DNA from: an uncultured Blautia sp.
GTDB lineage: Bacteria > Bacillota > Clostridia > Lachnospirales > Lachnospiraceae
DNA length: 47,320 nt
NCBI GenBank assembly: GCA_900542045.1
Contig: UQMI01000026.1
Coordinates: 1 to 47,320, forward strand
Direction: 5' to 3'
Shown piece by piece: positions 7,339-15,894 of this stretch (position 1 is the first letter of the stretch; every line of letters starts with the position of its first letter). The notes beneath the pieces were generated by a model, which saw nothing but the letters and a program-made list of their open reading frames with translations, was not told the origin of the DNA and made no database searches. Position numbers and translations under genes: made by a program.

Positions 7339-9429
7339 TCACTGGATATCCAGCATCCGGTACAGGGTCTGCAGGATCCTGCGGTAAAACAGATACAGGA
7401 GGCTACCAAGGAGGGCGATGAGAAGAAGGTCTACGCCCATACTGAGAAATTCCCCTTTGGTGAAGCTGTAAGAGTTGAAAAACAGGATCATACAGTAAAA
7501 GGCGAAAATAGCAGCAGTTCCGATGCCGGTGGGCAGGAACACGACTTTGGAAATCTGGCTGCGGATGGATTTTTGCAGGTAAGGTCTGCCGGCGCCCAGA
7601 TGTTTCAAGTCGGAGTAGACCTGCCGGTTGGCAAGGCCCACGGTCAGGGAGCGGGTATAAAGGATGACAAAGACCGCCAGCAGGCACACCAGGAAAATGA
7701 AGATGAATGTCATCAGAAAAACAGAAGTCTGCTGCAGCACTTCATTCCGGCTGACGCTGGCAAAACGGGGAATGTATTTCCAGCCGTTCCGGAAGTTAAT
7801 GGAGTCCCTGTCTTCATAGGAAATCTGAAAGGTCTCGTCCGTATCCGCAAAATAGCTGCCGTTTTGGGCAATTTCCCGGTCTCTGGCAACCCGGTCGTAA
7901 TAATAATTGATCTCACATTCCGGCGAGCTGTGGTCGATGATCTCATTTTCCAGCGCTTTGCAGAAAGTATAGGAATGCTCCGGATCGGAAAGATTGAAGC
8001 AGACCAGGTTTTCCTGCCAGTCCGGTGTCAGTCCCTGGCTGATGGAGGCGAAATCCGCGTCGTTCAGCAGAAGAGAATCGGTAAAGGCGGCATGGACTTC
8101 CATGGATTCCAGGAAGGAGACCGGGAGGATTTCTTTTGTCACATAGTTGGTGAGCCGGGTGATCTCGTCTCTCAGGTCATCGGAGCCTTCTGTGGTCAGA
8201 TAGATGTAGGTTCCCCGGGGTACTGTGATCTGGGTTCCGGTCAGCATTTCCCAGGAGGAGGTAGAGAGAACGGAAATCTCGCCCACCATTTCATAGTAGG
8301 TATCCACATAGCGGTTATCTTCTTCCAGGGTCGTCACGAAGCCGTCATGGGCCAGGGTGGATACCGGGAGCTCTGCATAGTCCAGGACATCCTGGAAATA
8401 ATCTTCTGCCAGTGTAAAGGTTTCTTCCCGGGTGATCATGTCTTCATCCATACGGTAATGATAGATGCAGTCATAGGGCTGGCTGGTGCTCTGGAGCAGA
8501 GATTCGGTTACCATGGTAGGAGTGTAGAACATGGCGAACAGGCCTCCGGCGGTCAGCAAAGTGACGATGCACATGTTGCGGACGGTCTGGCGTCCCTGAA
8601 ATTTCATGATGCTGCGGGAAATGATGTTCTTATAGGAATGGCGGCGGCTCCAGCCCCGGATGACCGTATACAGCAGGAGCAGATACACGCCGGCCAGCAG
8701 CAGGAGATAGAGCAGGTTGACCGCGGCAGGCGGGTAACGGCGGAATACATTGATGAAAATATTGGGGGTCAGATACCCGGCAAAGCCGCCGGTGAAGATC
8801 AGCAGGATCCCCACCCATCCGTACCAGGAGCGCACGTCCCGGATGGGTTCGCTTTTTCTCTGTTCATTGATCACATCCAGAATGTTGGTGCGCCGCACAA
8901 ACAGGCTTCCCTTGACAAACAGGACCAGGATCGTCATGGCCGAAAAAACGGCAGACCACAGGTACCCCGCAGGGCCCTGGGAAAACTGCATTTCTTCTGT
9001 ATTTACCAGAAAAATCTGAAACAGCTTCCAGATACCGAGAGCCAGAGGTGTGGTCAGCAGTGTGCCCAGCAGGCAGGACAGACAGCCCACCCAGGCGATG
9101 TCGGTGAACAGCAGTTTCCGGATCTGGGATCTTCTGGCGCCCAGAGCTAGGAAGATGCCGCATTCCCGGGATTTGAACCGGAAGAACAGGCCGGAAGCGT
9201 AGTTTACAAAGATAATACAGCCGGCCATGGTCAGGTAGAAGATGAAAAACATCTGTTTTCGGGAGTCTCCGCCTTCCGGCAGGACATTTAATACGGTGTG
9301 GCTCTGCATGACCAGTCCGTAAGTGCCGATCAGGAGCACAGACAGAAAGCAGCAGAAGAATAACAGAAAATAATCTTTTTTGTTTTGTCTGCGGAGTTTG
9401 CCGTAGACTTTTCCAATGGATCGAAGCAT
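7339..9429 (-). CDS. FtsX/BceB-like ABC transporter permease
   Basis: A 696-residue permease of the FtsX superfamily. One helix is at residues 20-40. A group near 60-330 includes the FtsX motif RECGIFLALGARRSQIRK. A large extracytoplasmic domain spans about 335-560 and the final helices lie in 565-690, where the second FtsX-type motif is YSDLKHLGAGRPYL. About ten helices with a domain of roughly 200 residues between helices 7 and 8 is the BceB/peptide-resistance arrangement. Its ATG shares one base with the ATPase stop (TAATG), so the two are translationally coupled. Likely function: detoxification of, or response to, a cell-envelope-active peptide. The substrate is unknown. Confidence 0.88.
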   Translation of the reverse strand: MLRSIGKVYGKLRRQNKKDYFLLFFCCFLSVLLIGTYGLVMQSHTVLNVLPEGGDSRKQMFFIFYLTMAGCIIFVNYASGLFFRFKSRECGIFLALGARRSQIRKLLFTDIAWVGCLSCLLGTLLTTPLALGIWKLFQIFLVNTEEMQFSQGPAGYLWSAVFSAMTILVLFVKGSLFVRRTNILDVINEQRKSEPIRDVRSWYGWVGILLIFTGGFAGYLTPNIFINVFRRYPPAAVNLLYLLLLAGVYLLLLYTVIRGWSRRHSYKNIISRSIMKFQGRQTVRNMCIVTLLTAGGLFAMFYTPTMVTESLLQSTSQPYDCIYHYRMDEDMITREETFTLAEDYFQDVLDYAELPVSTLAHDGFVTTLEEDNRYVDTYYEMVGEISVLSTSSWEMLTGTQITVPRGTYIYLTTEGSDDLRDEITRLTNYVTKEILPVSFLESMEVHAAFTDSLLLNDADFASISQGLTPDWQENLVCFNLSDPEHSYTFCKALENEIIDHSSPECEINYYYDRVARDREIAQNGSYFADTDETFQISYEDRDSINFRNGWKYIPRFASVSRNEVLQQTSVFLMTFIFIFLVCLLAVFVILYTRSLTVGLANRQVYSDLKHLGAGRPYLQKSIRSQISKVVFLPTGIGTAAIFAFYCMILFFNSYSFTKGEFLSMGVDLLLIALLGSLLYLFYRRILQTLYRMLDIQ

Positions 9430-10178
9430 TACAGCACCTCCTCATTACTCATTTCCCGGATGGCATCCAGCAGTTCACCCTGGAATTCTCTGCGGTCTCT
9501 GGTCTGAGACAGGGTGCGGAATACGGTTCCGTCTTTCAGAAGGATGACTCTGTCGCAGAAAGAGGCGGCGTAGCTGTCGTGGGTCACCATGAATATGGTG
9601 GCGTTCAGGGAGGACTGGGCCTGGAGAAAAGAATTGATGACGGCCCGGCTGGATCTGGAATCCAGATTTCCGGTGGGTTCATCTGCCAGGATCAGCAGAG
9701 GATGATTGATCAGGGCCCGGGCTACGGCTGTCCGCTGTTTTTCGCCGCCGGAGATTTCTGCCGGATATTTTTCCCGGATATGGGAGATCTGAAAAATATC
9801 GCAGAGATGATCGGCTGCCGTTTCCATGGCAGTGTCGGCGTGGCCGGCAATGATCCGGGGCAGCATGATGTTTTCCCGCACGGTAAGGCCGTCCAGGAGG
9901 AGAAAGTCCTGGAAGACAAAACCAAGCTTCTGGTTGCGGACTTTTGCCAGGGCCTCTTCGGACAGGCTGGCCAGGGATTCGCCGCCCAGGGTGATGCTTC
10001 CTTTCTGGAACGGGATATAACAGGAGATACAGTTCAGCAGTGTGGTTTTGCCGGAGCCTGAGGGCCCCATGACTGCCACGAATTCTCCCTGTTCGACTGT
10101 AAAAGAGATGCCTTTTAAAACATCATAGGTATGTTTTCCTGTCTGATAGGATTTGTGAAGATTTTCAATCTGCAGCAT
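9429..10178 (-). CDS. BceA-like ABC transporter ATP-binding protein
   Basis: A 249-residue ABC ATPase of the MacB/BceA class: Walker A GPSGSGKTTLLN, signature ISGGEKQRTAVARAL, Walker B LLILADEPTGNLD and H-loop VTHDSYAA. It drives the permease encoded immediately downstream. Its leader is about 170 bases long, with two GC-rich repeats and a hairpin. It is divergent from a LytTR/GHKL two-component system, whereas Bce transporters usually sit next to OmpR-type BceRS, so the regulatory pairing here is unusual. Confidence 0.92.
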   Translation of the reverse strand: MLQIENLHKSYQTGKHTYDVLKGISFTVEQGEFVAVMGPSGSGKTTLLNCISCYIPFQKGSITLGGESLASLSEEALAKVRNQKLGFVFQDFLLLDGLTVRENIMLPRIIAGHADTAMETAADHLCDIFQISHIREKYPAEISGGEKQRTAVARALINHPLLILADEPTGNLDSRSSRAVINSFLQAQSSLNATIFMVTHDSYAASFCDRVILLKDGTVFRTLSQTRDRREFQGELLDAIREMSNEEVL

Positions 10179-10227
10179 AATATTTCCACCTTTCTTTCTG
10201 AATTTAGCTGGGCTGCCTGGGCAGTCA

Positions 10228-10314
10228 GAAGAGTATTGCCGGAAGCAGCCTGCCGCAGGCTTCTGTTCCTGCGGCGAAGAGGAAGAATGCTGCCGGAAGC
10301 AACCCGCCGCAGGC
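10228..10314. repeat. Two imperfect 33-bp repeats in transporter leader
   Basis: Copies at 10228-10260 and 10282-10314 are 54 bp apart. Each contains GCCGGAAGCA followed by an internal palindrome (CCTGCCGCAGG in the first copy). In the minus-strand mRNA each copy can fold. They lie within the predicted 5' leader of the transporter operon, beside a perfect hairpin at 10318-10338. Confidence 0.7.
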
Positions 10315-10317
10315 GGA

Positions 10318-10338
10318 GAATCCTGCGTGGCAGGATTC
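10318..10338 (-). promoter_or_regulatory. Perfect 9-bp hairpin at the 5' end of the transporter leader
   Basis: GAATCCTGC and GCAGGATTC are separated by three bases. The hairpin is near the predicted transcript start and could stabilise the mRNA or take part in attenuation. No T run follows, so it is not a terminator. Confidence 0.5.
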
Positions 10339-10350
10339 AGTCTTAATTGA

Positions 10351-10380
10351 ATTGTAGCGGCCTTTTTCCAGGGAAGCCAA
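10351..10380 (-). promoter_or_regulatory. Candidate activator-dependent promoter for transporter
   Basis: On the minus strand a TACAAT -10 (10351-10356) and a weak TTGGCT -35 (10375-10380) are 18 bases apart. The LytTR-type repeats begin 4 bp upstream of the -35, the usual place for activator sites at LytTR-controlled promoters. Confidence 0.5.
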
Positions 10381-10384
10381 CAGG

Positions 10385-10419
10385 GATGTCAAGTTTGGTA
10401 TCTGTGATGTCAAGTTTGG
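10385..10419. promoter_or_regulatory. LytTR-type direct-repeat operator
   Basis: The 14-mer GATGTCAAGTTTGG occurs perfectly twice, at 10385-10398 and 10406-10419, 21 bp apart (two DNA turns). The core CAAGTTTGG matches the known LytTR half-site pattern at eight of nine positions. A LytTR regulator is encoded 140 bp away, so this is probably its binding site. Confidence 0.7.
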
Positions 10420-10512
10420 ACAGAAAAGGGGAGAGGCGGCAGAAAAGGCGTTTCCCCCATTGGATGGCTGTGATAAAATAACCGTGATAAAACCATGTAC
10501 GGAGATAAGGAA

Positions 10513-10584
10513 ATGCCAAAGGAATACCTGCATGTACAGAAACCAGGTACGGAGTTAAGAAATGCTGAGAATAGGAATATGTGA
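10513..10584 (+). CDS. Possible 23-codon leader peptide overlapping the regulator start
   Basis: ATG 10513 begins MPKEYLHVQK and ends at TGA 10582-10584, 23 bases inside the regulator gene in another frame. Its initiation region (GTACGGAGATAAGGAAATGC, 10497-10516) is a near copy of the regulator's own (10547-10565). A ribosome reading this frame would pass over the regulator start, which would couple or reduce its translation. I cannot tell from one sequence whether it is translated. Confidence 0.35.
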   Translation: MPKEYLHVQKPGTELRNAENRNM

Positions 10585-11278
10585 TGATGAGAAGCAGGGC
10601 CGGGAGGAATTGTATCTGATCCTGGAACAGATCCTGCATCGGAAAGAGAACGACTTATATATAGAAGAATTTGCTTCCGGGGAGGAAACCCTTTCTTATA
10701 TGCTGGAGGAGCATACGGGGGAACTGGATCTGCTGTTCCTGGATATCGAGATGTCGGGCATGGGCGGAATGGAAACAGCCCGGCGGCTGCGGAGACAGGA
10801 CAAAAAGGTGATCCTGGTCTTTGTCACCGGATACCAGGACTATGTATTCGACTGCTATCAGATGGATGCCCTGGATTATGTGATGAAGCCGGTGAAAGCT
10901 GCCCGGCTGCGGGCGGTGCTGCAGCGGGCCCTGGGAAAGCTGCACCAGCAGGACGCGGAGATGTATGTCATACAGAATACAGAAGGAATTTACCGGATTC
11001 CCAGGGAACAGATCCTGTATTTTTACAGTGAGAGAAGAAAGGTGACGGCAGTGACTGCCGCAAGAGAATATGCCTTCTACGGAAAGCTGGATGAGGTGGA
11101 GCAGAATCTTGGAAATGGATTTGTGCGGATCCATCAGAGATATCTGGTGCGGGCAAAAGCGGTGGACCGCGTGGAAGACGGTCAGGTGTGGATGGGCGAT
11201 CAAAGCCTTCCCATCAGCCGGGGATTTCATCAGAAGGCCATGCTGGAGTTTGTGCAGGTGATGCTGGGAGGAGAATAG
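10562..11278 (+). CDS. LytTR-family response regulator
   Basis: A 238-residue AgrA/LytR-type regulator. The receiver domain occupies residues 1-120: the acidic pair in ICDDEKQG, the phosphoacceptor in LLFLDIEMSGMGG near residue 60, and the Lys in DYVMKPVK. The LytTR DNA-binding domain occupies about 135-235 (YFYSERRKVTAVT, FVRIHQRYLVRAKAV). GGAG precedes the ATG. The stop TAG is followed directly by the kinase ATG with no spacing, so the pair is an operon. The likely target is the paired repeats in its own upstream region, which face the divergent ABC transporter. Confidence 0.92.
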   Translation: MLRIGICDDEKQGREELYLILEQILHRKENDLYIEEFASGEETLSYMLEEHTGELDLLFLDIEMSGMGGMETARRLRRQDKKVILVFVTGYQDYVFDCYQMDALDYVMKPVKAARLRAVLQRALGKLHQQDAEMYVIQNTEGIYRIPREQILYFYSERRKVTAVTAAREYAFYGKLDEVEQNLGNGFVRIHQRYLVRAKAVDRVEDGQVWMGDQSLPISRGFHQKAMLEFVQVMLGGE

Positions 11279-12592
11279 ATGGAACTGGACGTGTTATGGG
11301 AATTTCTGGGGGACAGCCGGCTGTTTTTTTATCTGTATGCTGCGGGGCTGATAGCTGTTGTGGGGAAGATCCTGAAGAATTTTCTCACCTTAAAGGAGGG
11401 ATGGATCTTCCGCATCCTGTTTTGCCTGTATGTGGTGATGGTCACCGTGATGGTTATCTTTGCCGGAGATGAGGTGAATATTCTGGGGGCGCTGTGTCTG
11501 GCCCTGGGAGGAGCAGCGGTACTGTTCCGGGATCCCTGGAGGAACCGGCTGTCTGTGGGACTGCTGTTTTTTGTGCAGGCAGTGTCCATCAGCGCCCTGG
11601 CGGACAAAATCTTTGAACCGCATCTGTGGATGGAACCTGCATGGGAGTATGTGCTGATTCCCCAGGATCTGTTCCGGCTGCTGCTCTGGACGGCGGTCTG
11701 GCTGGTCCTTCGAAGGCAGTTTACCGGAAGGCAGCTGCAGATTCCGGGGAATGTGTGGATCCTGATCGATATTCTGGCGGGGATGCCGGCAGCGGTGATT
11801 CTGCTGATCTTCATGACGGTGGATCCCTATGGGTCGCAGACAGTCCCTGCCTACGAAGGATTTATTTATGGAAGTATGGGAATTGCCGTGTTTACTTCGG
11901 CAGCTCTGTTTTATCTGACGCTGGTGCTGAATAGGAATGAACAGCTCAAGGAAGAGCAGAGGCTGTGGGAGATGCGGCGGATGCATTATGAAGATCTGGA
12001 GCGGGAGCAGCTTGCCCTGCGCAGGATGCGCCACGATACCGCCAATCATCTGCGGGCGCTGGCCGGGCTGGAAGGAGAACAGGCCAGAGAATACCTTCAG
12101 GAATGGATGGAGTCGCCGGCCATGCGTCCTTCCCGGCGTTTCAGTGAAAATGAAGTGGTCAATACGGTGATCTGCAGCAAACTGGAAGAGATGGAGCGGC
12201 TGGGCATATCCTGGAAAATAGAAGCGCCGCTGCCGGAGCAGCTGTCCATGGGGAAAATGGAGATCTGCAGTCTCTTTGCCAATGCCCTGGATAATGCCCT
12301 GGAAGCCTGCGGACAGGTGGAGGAAGGAAAACGGTGGCTCCATCTGAAAGCCGGATATACCAGGGGGCTTTTGATGCTGAAGCTGGAGAATTCCATGAAG
12401 GAAGCTCCTGAGCTGGAAAATGGAAAGCTGAAGACCAGAAAGCGGGAAAAAGACAGCCATGGCATCGGGTATGGGGAAATTGCGGATATCTGTGCAAGAT
12501 ACCAGGGCGTTTCCCGGGTTTCCTGGAAGGAGGGTGCCTTCACCCTGCTGTGTTCGGTTCCGCTGCAGAACGCGGGAAAAAACAGAATGTAA
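11279..12592 (+). CDS. GHKL sensor histidine kinase, partner of LytTR regulator
   Basis: 437 residues. The first about 220 are mostly hydrophobic helices. A linker coiled coil follows (RNEQLKEEQRLWEMRRMHYE). The phosphoacceptor box is RRMRHDTANHLRAL near residue 245, the N box ANALDNALEAC near 337 and the G region HGIGYGEIADI near 395. This is the same class and length as the orphan kinase at the left end, but the cytoplasmic halves differ clearly. It starts immediately after the regulator stop. By position it should sense a signal related to the divergent peptide-type transporter, such as an antimicrobial peptide. Confidence 0.9.
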   Translation: MELDVLWEFLGDSRLFFYLYAAGLIAVVGKILKNFLTLKEGWIFRILFCLYVVMVTVMVIFAGDEVNILGALCLALGGAAVLFRDPWRNRLSVGLLFFVQAVSISALADKIFEPHLWMEPAWEYVLIPQDLFRLLLWTAVWLVLRRQFTGRQLQIPGNVWILIDILAGMPAAVILLIFMTVDPYGSQTVPAYEGFIYGSMGIAVFTSAALFYLTLVLNRNEQLKEEQRLWEMRRMHYEDLEREQLALRRMRHDTANHLRALAGLEGEQAREYLQEWMESPAMRPSRRFSENEVVNTVICSKLEEMERLGISWKIEAPLPEQLSMGKMEICSLFANALDNALEACGQVEEGKRWLHLKAGYTRGLLMLKLENSMKEAPELENGKLKTRKREKDSHGIGYGEIADICARYQGVSRVSWKEGAFTLLCSVPLQNAGKNRM

Positions 12593-12659
12593 ATTTTGTT
12601 AAAAATATGTTATACTATCTATCATCGGTGAAAATGAACCGGATCAGGTGGTAGAATAG

Positions 12660-14477
12660 ATGAAAGACTTATTCCGACATATTCGATATTTGCTAAAACG
12701 AAACTGGGCCACGCTTCTTCTCTTTGAGATTGCCTATCGGGCGGCGATCTATATGATCGTGCTGCAGGTAGTCAGGGAAGCGGTAGATCTTTCTCTGTAT
12801 GTCAGCGGTTACAGCAATCTGACAGCAGAGAACTTTCTTTTGTTCCTGAAACATCCGTTTACGATCGTGCTGCTGGCCCTGGTGGGTTTTTGCCTGCTGT
12901 TGCTGATCACGGTGGAGATCGCGTCCATGATGGTCTGTCTGCAGTACAGCAGTGAAGGCAAGAGCATTTATCCCAGTGACATGCTCCTGGTGGGAATGCG
13001 CCAGACACTGCGGCTGATGCGCAGGAAGCCTCTGGCCTGGATCTTCTTCATGGTGCTGACGGTGCCGTTTCTGCAGCTGCAGTTTCTGATCCGGGAAGTG
13101 TCCTATGTCAGGCTCCTGCAGTATACGGCACAGGTGATTTATGAAGCGGTACCTTATCCGGCCCTGTTGATCCTTGCCGGGATCCTGCTGGTGTATATCT
13201 CGTATCAGTTCACATTTTCTCTTCCCTATCTGCTTCTGGAAGAGAGGGATGTGATGGAGAGCATCCGGCGGGGAAAGGTGCTGCAGAGCAGAAATAGGGG
13301 ACGGAATCTGGCGGCGGCTCTGCTGATCCAGGGCCTTGTGCTGGGAATTTCTCTGATCTTTTATTTCCTGTCCATGTCCGGAGCTGTCTGGACGGCCATA
13401 CAGGAGGACACCAAGGGAGGAATCGTTTCTTCTCTGCTGATCTACAGCAACTGGGTGGATGTGGCCATCGGCCTGGTGGCAGGCGCTCTGAACACAGTGT
13501 TGGGCGTGGCCTTTTTCTATGCAGTATACCGGCTGCGCAGGAAACGGCTTCTGACGGGAAAGCTGGGGATCACACCAAAGCCCATCCGGCTTCCTCTGCT
13601 GCGGCGGCTGGGCAGAAGGCGCATGGCGGCTTTTGCCATGGGGCTGGTCTTTCTGGCGGAAATGGGATATATGGTGTATCTGGCCGGAAATGCCCGAAGT
13701 GTCTTTCCGGATGTATTGTCCGGCATCCAGATCACCGCTCACAGAGGCGGCGCCAAATATGCTCCGGAAAATACCCTGAGTGCCCTGGATTATGCCATGG
13801 AGCAGAACGCGGATTATGCGGAAATCGATGTGCAGGAGACAAAAGATGGGGTTCTGGTGCTGCTGCATGATAACAATCTGAAACGTACCACGGGAAAAGA
13901 CCAGAATATCTGGGATACGTATTATTATGAAACGTGCGGGCTGGATGCAGGATCTTTTTTCAGCTCCCGGTTTGCAGGAGAGAGGATACCCACCCTGCGG
14001 GAAGCGGTGCGGCACTGCGGCGATGCCATGAATCTCATCATCGAGATCAAATACAACGGACATAACCCGGATATTGCGGAAAAAGTGGTGCGGGTCATCG
14101 AAGACTATGAGCTGGAAGACCGTGTGATCGTCTGTTCCATGCATTACCAGTACCTGCAGGAGATTAAGGAGCAGAATCCCGCCATCACCACCAGCTATGT
14201 CATGACTGTGGCCTATGGAAACATGAACAGTCTGGAATATGCAGACTGTCTCAGCGTCAAATATACGTATCTGAATCCCAGGTTCGTGGAGCGGGCCCAT
14301 GCTGCCGGCAAGGTGGTGCACGCCTGGACTGTGAATTCACAGATTCTGACCGAACAGATGCAGCGGTACCAGGTGGACAATATTATTACAGATACGCCGG
14401 CGGCCGCACGTCAGGTCCTCAATGGAGAGTTCGCGGAAACTGTGAATTTTTTTGAATTATTGAAATATGTGCTTTGA
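12660..14477 (+). CDS. Membrane-anchored glycerophosphodiester phosphodiesterase
   Basis: 605 residues. An N-terminal half (1-345) with about eight membrane helices is joined to a C-terminal GDPD barrel. The catalytic start ITAHRGGAKYAPENT is at about residue 360, followed by ADYAEIDVQETKDGVLVLLHD with the metal-binding Glu/Asp and second His, and IIEIKYN. The family hydrolyses glycerophosphodiesters to glycerol-3-phosphate and an alcohol; membrane-domain versions may act on lipid head groups or lipoteichoic-acid-type polymers. The ATG follows AGGTGG. It stands between the two-component pair and the ftsW-like gene, in the same direction, with no terminator seen on either side. Confidence 0.9.
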   Translation: MKDLFRHIRYLLKRNWATLLLFEIAYRAAIYMIVLQVVREAVDLSLYVSGYSNLTAENFLLFLKHPFTIVLLALVGFCLLLLITVEIASMMVCLQYSSEGKSIYPSDMLLVGMRQTLRLMRRKPLAWIFFMVLTVPFLQLQFLIREVSYVRLLQYTAQVIYEAVPYPALLILAGILLVYISYQFTFSLPYLLLEERDVMESIRRGKVLQSRNRGRNLAAALLIQGLVLGISLIFYFLSMSGAVWTAIQEDTKGGIVSSLLIYSNWVDVAIGLVAGALNTVLGVAFFYAVYRLRRKRLLTGKLGITPKPIRLPLLRRLGRRRMAAFAMGLVFLAEMGYMVYLAGNARSVFPDVLSGIQITAHRGGAKYAPENTLSALDYAMEQNADYAEIDVQETKDGVLVLLHDNNLKRTTGKDQNIWDTYYYETCGLDAGSFFSSRFAGERIPTLREAVRHCGDAMNLIIEIKYNGHNPDIAEKVVRVIEDYELEDRVIVCSMHYQYLQEIKEQNPAITTSYVMTVAYGNMNSLEYADCLSVKYTYLNPRFVERAHAAGKVVHAWTVNSQILTEQMQRYQVDNIITDTPAAARQVLNGEFAETVNFFELLKYVL

Positions 14478-14500
14478 TTTTGCAGGGAGTATGCTATAAT
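14473..14500 (+). promoter_or_regulatory. Candidate promoter of the ftsW-like gene
   Basis: TTTGAT (14473-14478) and a perfect TATAAT (14495-14500) are 16 bases apart. The -35 overlaps the end of the phosphodiesterase gene. Confidence 0.5.
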
Positions 14501-14542
14501 AAAAAAACACAGGGAGAATAAGCAGCAAAAATAAGGGAGTAA

Positions 14543-15706
14543 GTGATGACAGTGAATCAAAGGAAGACAATCCGGAGAAAAGCCGACTACTATGACTACA
14601 ATCTGGTAGCGGTGGTAATCCTTCTGACCTGTTTTGGCTTGATGATGCTGTACAGCACCAGCGCCTATACGGCGGAGATGCGTTACGGCGATGATATGTA
14701 CTTCTTTGGAAAACAGGCTCTGATCAGCGGAGTCAGTGTTGTCTGCGCATTGATCATATCCAGAGTGGATTATCATATTTTGAAGCATTTTACCACACTT
14801 TTATATGTGGCTGCGGCAGTCAGCATGTTATTGGTAAAGACACCTCTGGGCGTTGAGGTGAACGGCGCCAAGCGGTGGCTGGGCGTAGGATCCTTACAGT
14901 TTCAGCCATCGGAGATTGCCAAAATCGCCGTGATCGTGTGTCTGCCTTATATGGTCGTGAAGATGGGAAGGAAGATCGCGACCTGGAAGGGGATGGCCTT
15001 TCTTGCGGCTGCAGGAGGATTTCTGGGCTTTCTGGCATACTGGGCCACAGAGAATCTGAGTACTGGAATCATTATCTGCGGGATTACGGCAGGTATGATC
15101 TTTATTGCCCATCCCAGGACCAAACCATTTCTGATCGCGGCGGCAGCGTCCATGGCAGTGGTGGCCGGAGGCGTGGCGCTTCTGGTGGCCAACATCAGCG
15201 TCAGCGACAGTTCCAGCTTCCGTATACGCCGTATTCTGGTATGGCTGCGGCCGGAGGAATATTCGGACAGTTCTGCTTATCAGATCATACAGGCACTGTA
15301 TGCCATCGGTTCCGGAGGATTCTTCGGAAAGGGGCTGGGAAACAGTACCCAGAAGCTGGGTGCGGTTCCAGAGGCGCAGAACGATATGATTTTTTCCATC
15401 GTATGCGAAGAACTGGGGATTTTCGGCGGCGCCATTATCCTGATCCTGTTTGCCTATCTGCTCTACCGGCTGTTTTTTATCGCGCAGAACGCGCCGGATC
15501 TGCTGGGATCGCTGATGGTAAGCGGAATTTTCATTCACATAGCCCTGCAGGTGATCCTGAACATCTGTGTGGTTATCAATCTGATCCCCACCACAGGTAT
15601 TACGCTGCCTTTTGTCAGTTACGGAGGAACTTCCATCATGTTCCTGATGGCAGAGATGGGTCTGGCTTTAAGCGTTGCCAGGCGGATTCGTTTCCAGGAG
15701 ACATGA
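14543..15706 (+). CDS. FtsW/RodA/SpoVE-family peptidoglycan glycosyltransferase
   Basis: A 387-residue SEDS protein with about ten helices. Family marks are VNGAKRWLGVGSLQFQPSEIAKI, the catalytic-loop region with EAQNDMIFSIVCEELG, and the C-terminal LPFVSYGGTSIMFLMAEMGL. SEDS proteins polymerise glycan strands from lipid II with a partner class B PBP. FtsW, RodA and SpoVE are hard to separate by sequence alone; no divisome or elongasome gene is adjacent to decide. AAGGGAG precedes the ATG. It lies directly upstream of the fatty-acid operon, which has its own promoter. Confidence 0.9.
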   Translation: MMTVNQRKTIRRKADYYDYNLVAVVILLTCFGLMMLYSTSAYTAEMRYGDDMYFFGKQALISGVSVVCALIISRVDYHILKHFTTLLYVAAAVSMLLVKTPLGVEVNGAKRWLGVGSLQFQPSEIAKIAVIVCLPYMVVKMGRKIATWKGMAFLAAAGGFLGFLAYWATENLSTGIIICGITAGMIFIAHPRTKPFLIAAAASMAVVAGGVALLVANISVSDSSSFRIRRILVWLRPEEYSDSSAYQIIQALYAIGSGGFFGKGLGNSTQKLGAVPEAQNDMIFSIVCEELGIFGGAIILILFAYLLYRLFFIAQNAPDLLGSLMVSGIFIHIALQVILNICVVINLIPTTGITLPFVSYGGTSIMFLMAEMGLALSVARRIRFQET

Positions 15707-15741
15707 TGCGGAAACAGGCGAAAATATTTCAGAAATTATGC

Positions 15742-15770
15742 TTGACAAACATTACCATAGTATATATACT
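15742..15770 (+). promoter_or_regulatory. Strong promoter of the fatty-acid synthesis operon
   Basis: A perfect TTGACA (15742-15747), a 17-base spacer and TATACT (15765-15770). It is among the best sigma-A promoters in the window and drives acpP and probably the whole fab/acc operon. Confidence 0.88.
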
Positions 15771-15784
15771 TTGAGTGTCAAAAT
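15768..15784 (+). promoter_or_regulatory. FabT-like operator overlapping the fab promoter
   Basis: A palindrome TTTGA-GTG-TCAAA with matching outer A/T bases straddles the end of the -10 box. It resembles the TTTGANNNTCAAA sites bound by the MarR-family fatty-acid repressor FabT of streptococci. Binding would block the promoter. The repressor gene is not in this window. Confidence 0.55.
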
Positions 15785-15815
15785 AATAGCACAGCTGGTG
15801 CAGCAGAATAACCGC

Positions 15816-15850
15816 CAACGAATTTGCAAGCGTGTCCGCTTGAACCGTTG
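15816..15850 (+). promoter_or_regulatory. Stem-loop in the acpP leader
   Basis: CAAGCG-TGTC-CGCTTG (15827-15842) is nested inside CAACG / CGTTG. It lies in the roughly 120-base untranslated leader of acpP, about 45 bases before the start codon. It may protect this abundant short mRNA; no ligand-binding motif is recognised. Confidence 0.4.
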
Positions 15851-15894
15851 CTCGCAAAAATAAAAAATTAACATTTATAAAAGGAGAATGAACC

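Noticed and set aside
7294..9150. A 618-codon open frame on the plus strand
   Set aside because: It lies entirely opposite the ABC permease, has no ribosome binding site or family motif, and its His/Gln-rich composition is typical of the antisense of a real gene.
9429..9429. Fusion or frameshift between transporter ATPase and permease
   Set aside because: The TAATG overlap is a normal stop-start coupling, and both proteins are complete.
12693..14321. A 542-codon open frame on the minus strand
   Set aside because: It is antisense to the glycerophosphodiester phosphodiesterase, which has clear catalytic motifs; no independent support.
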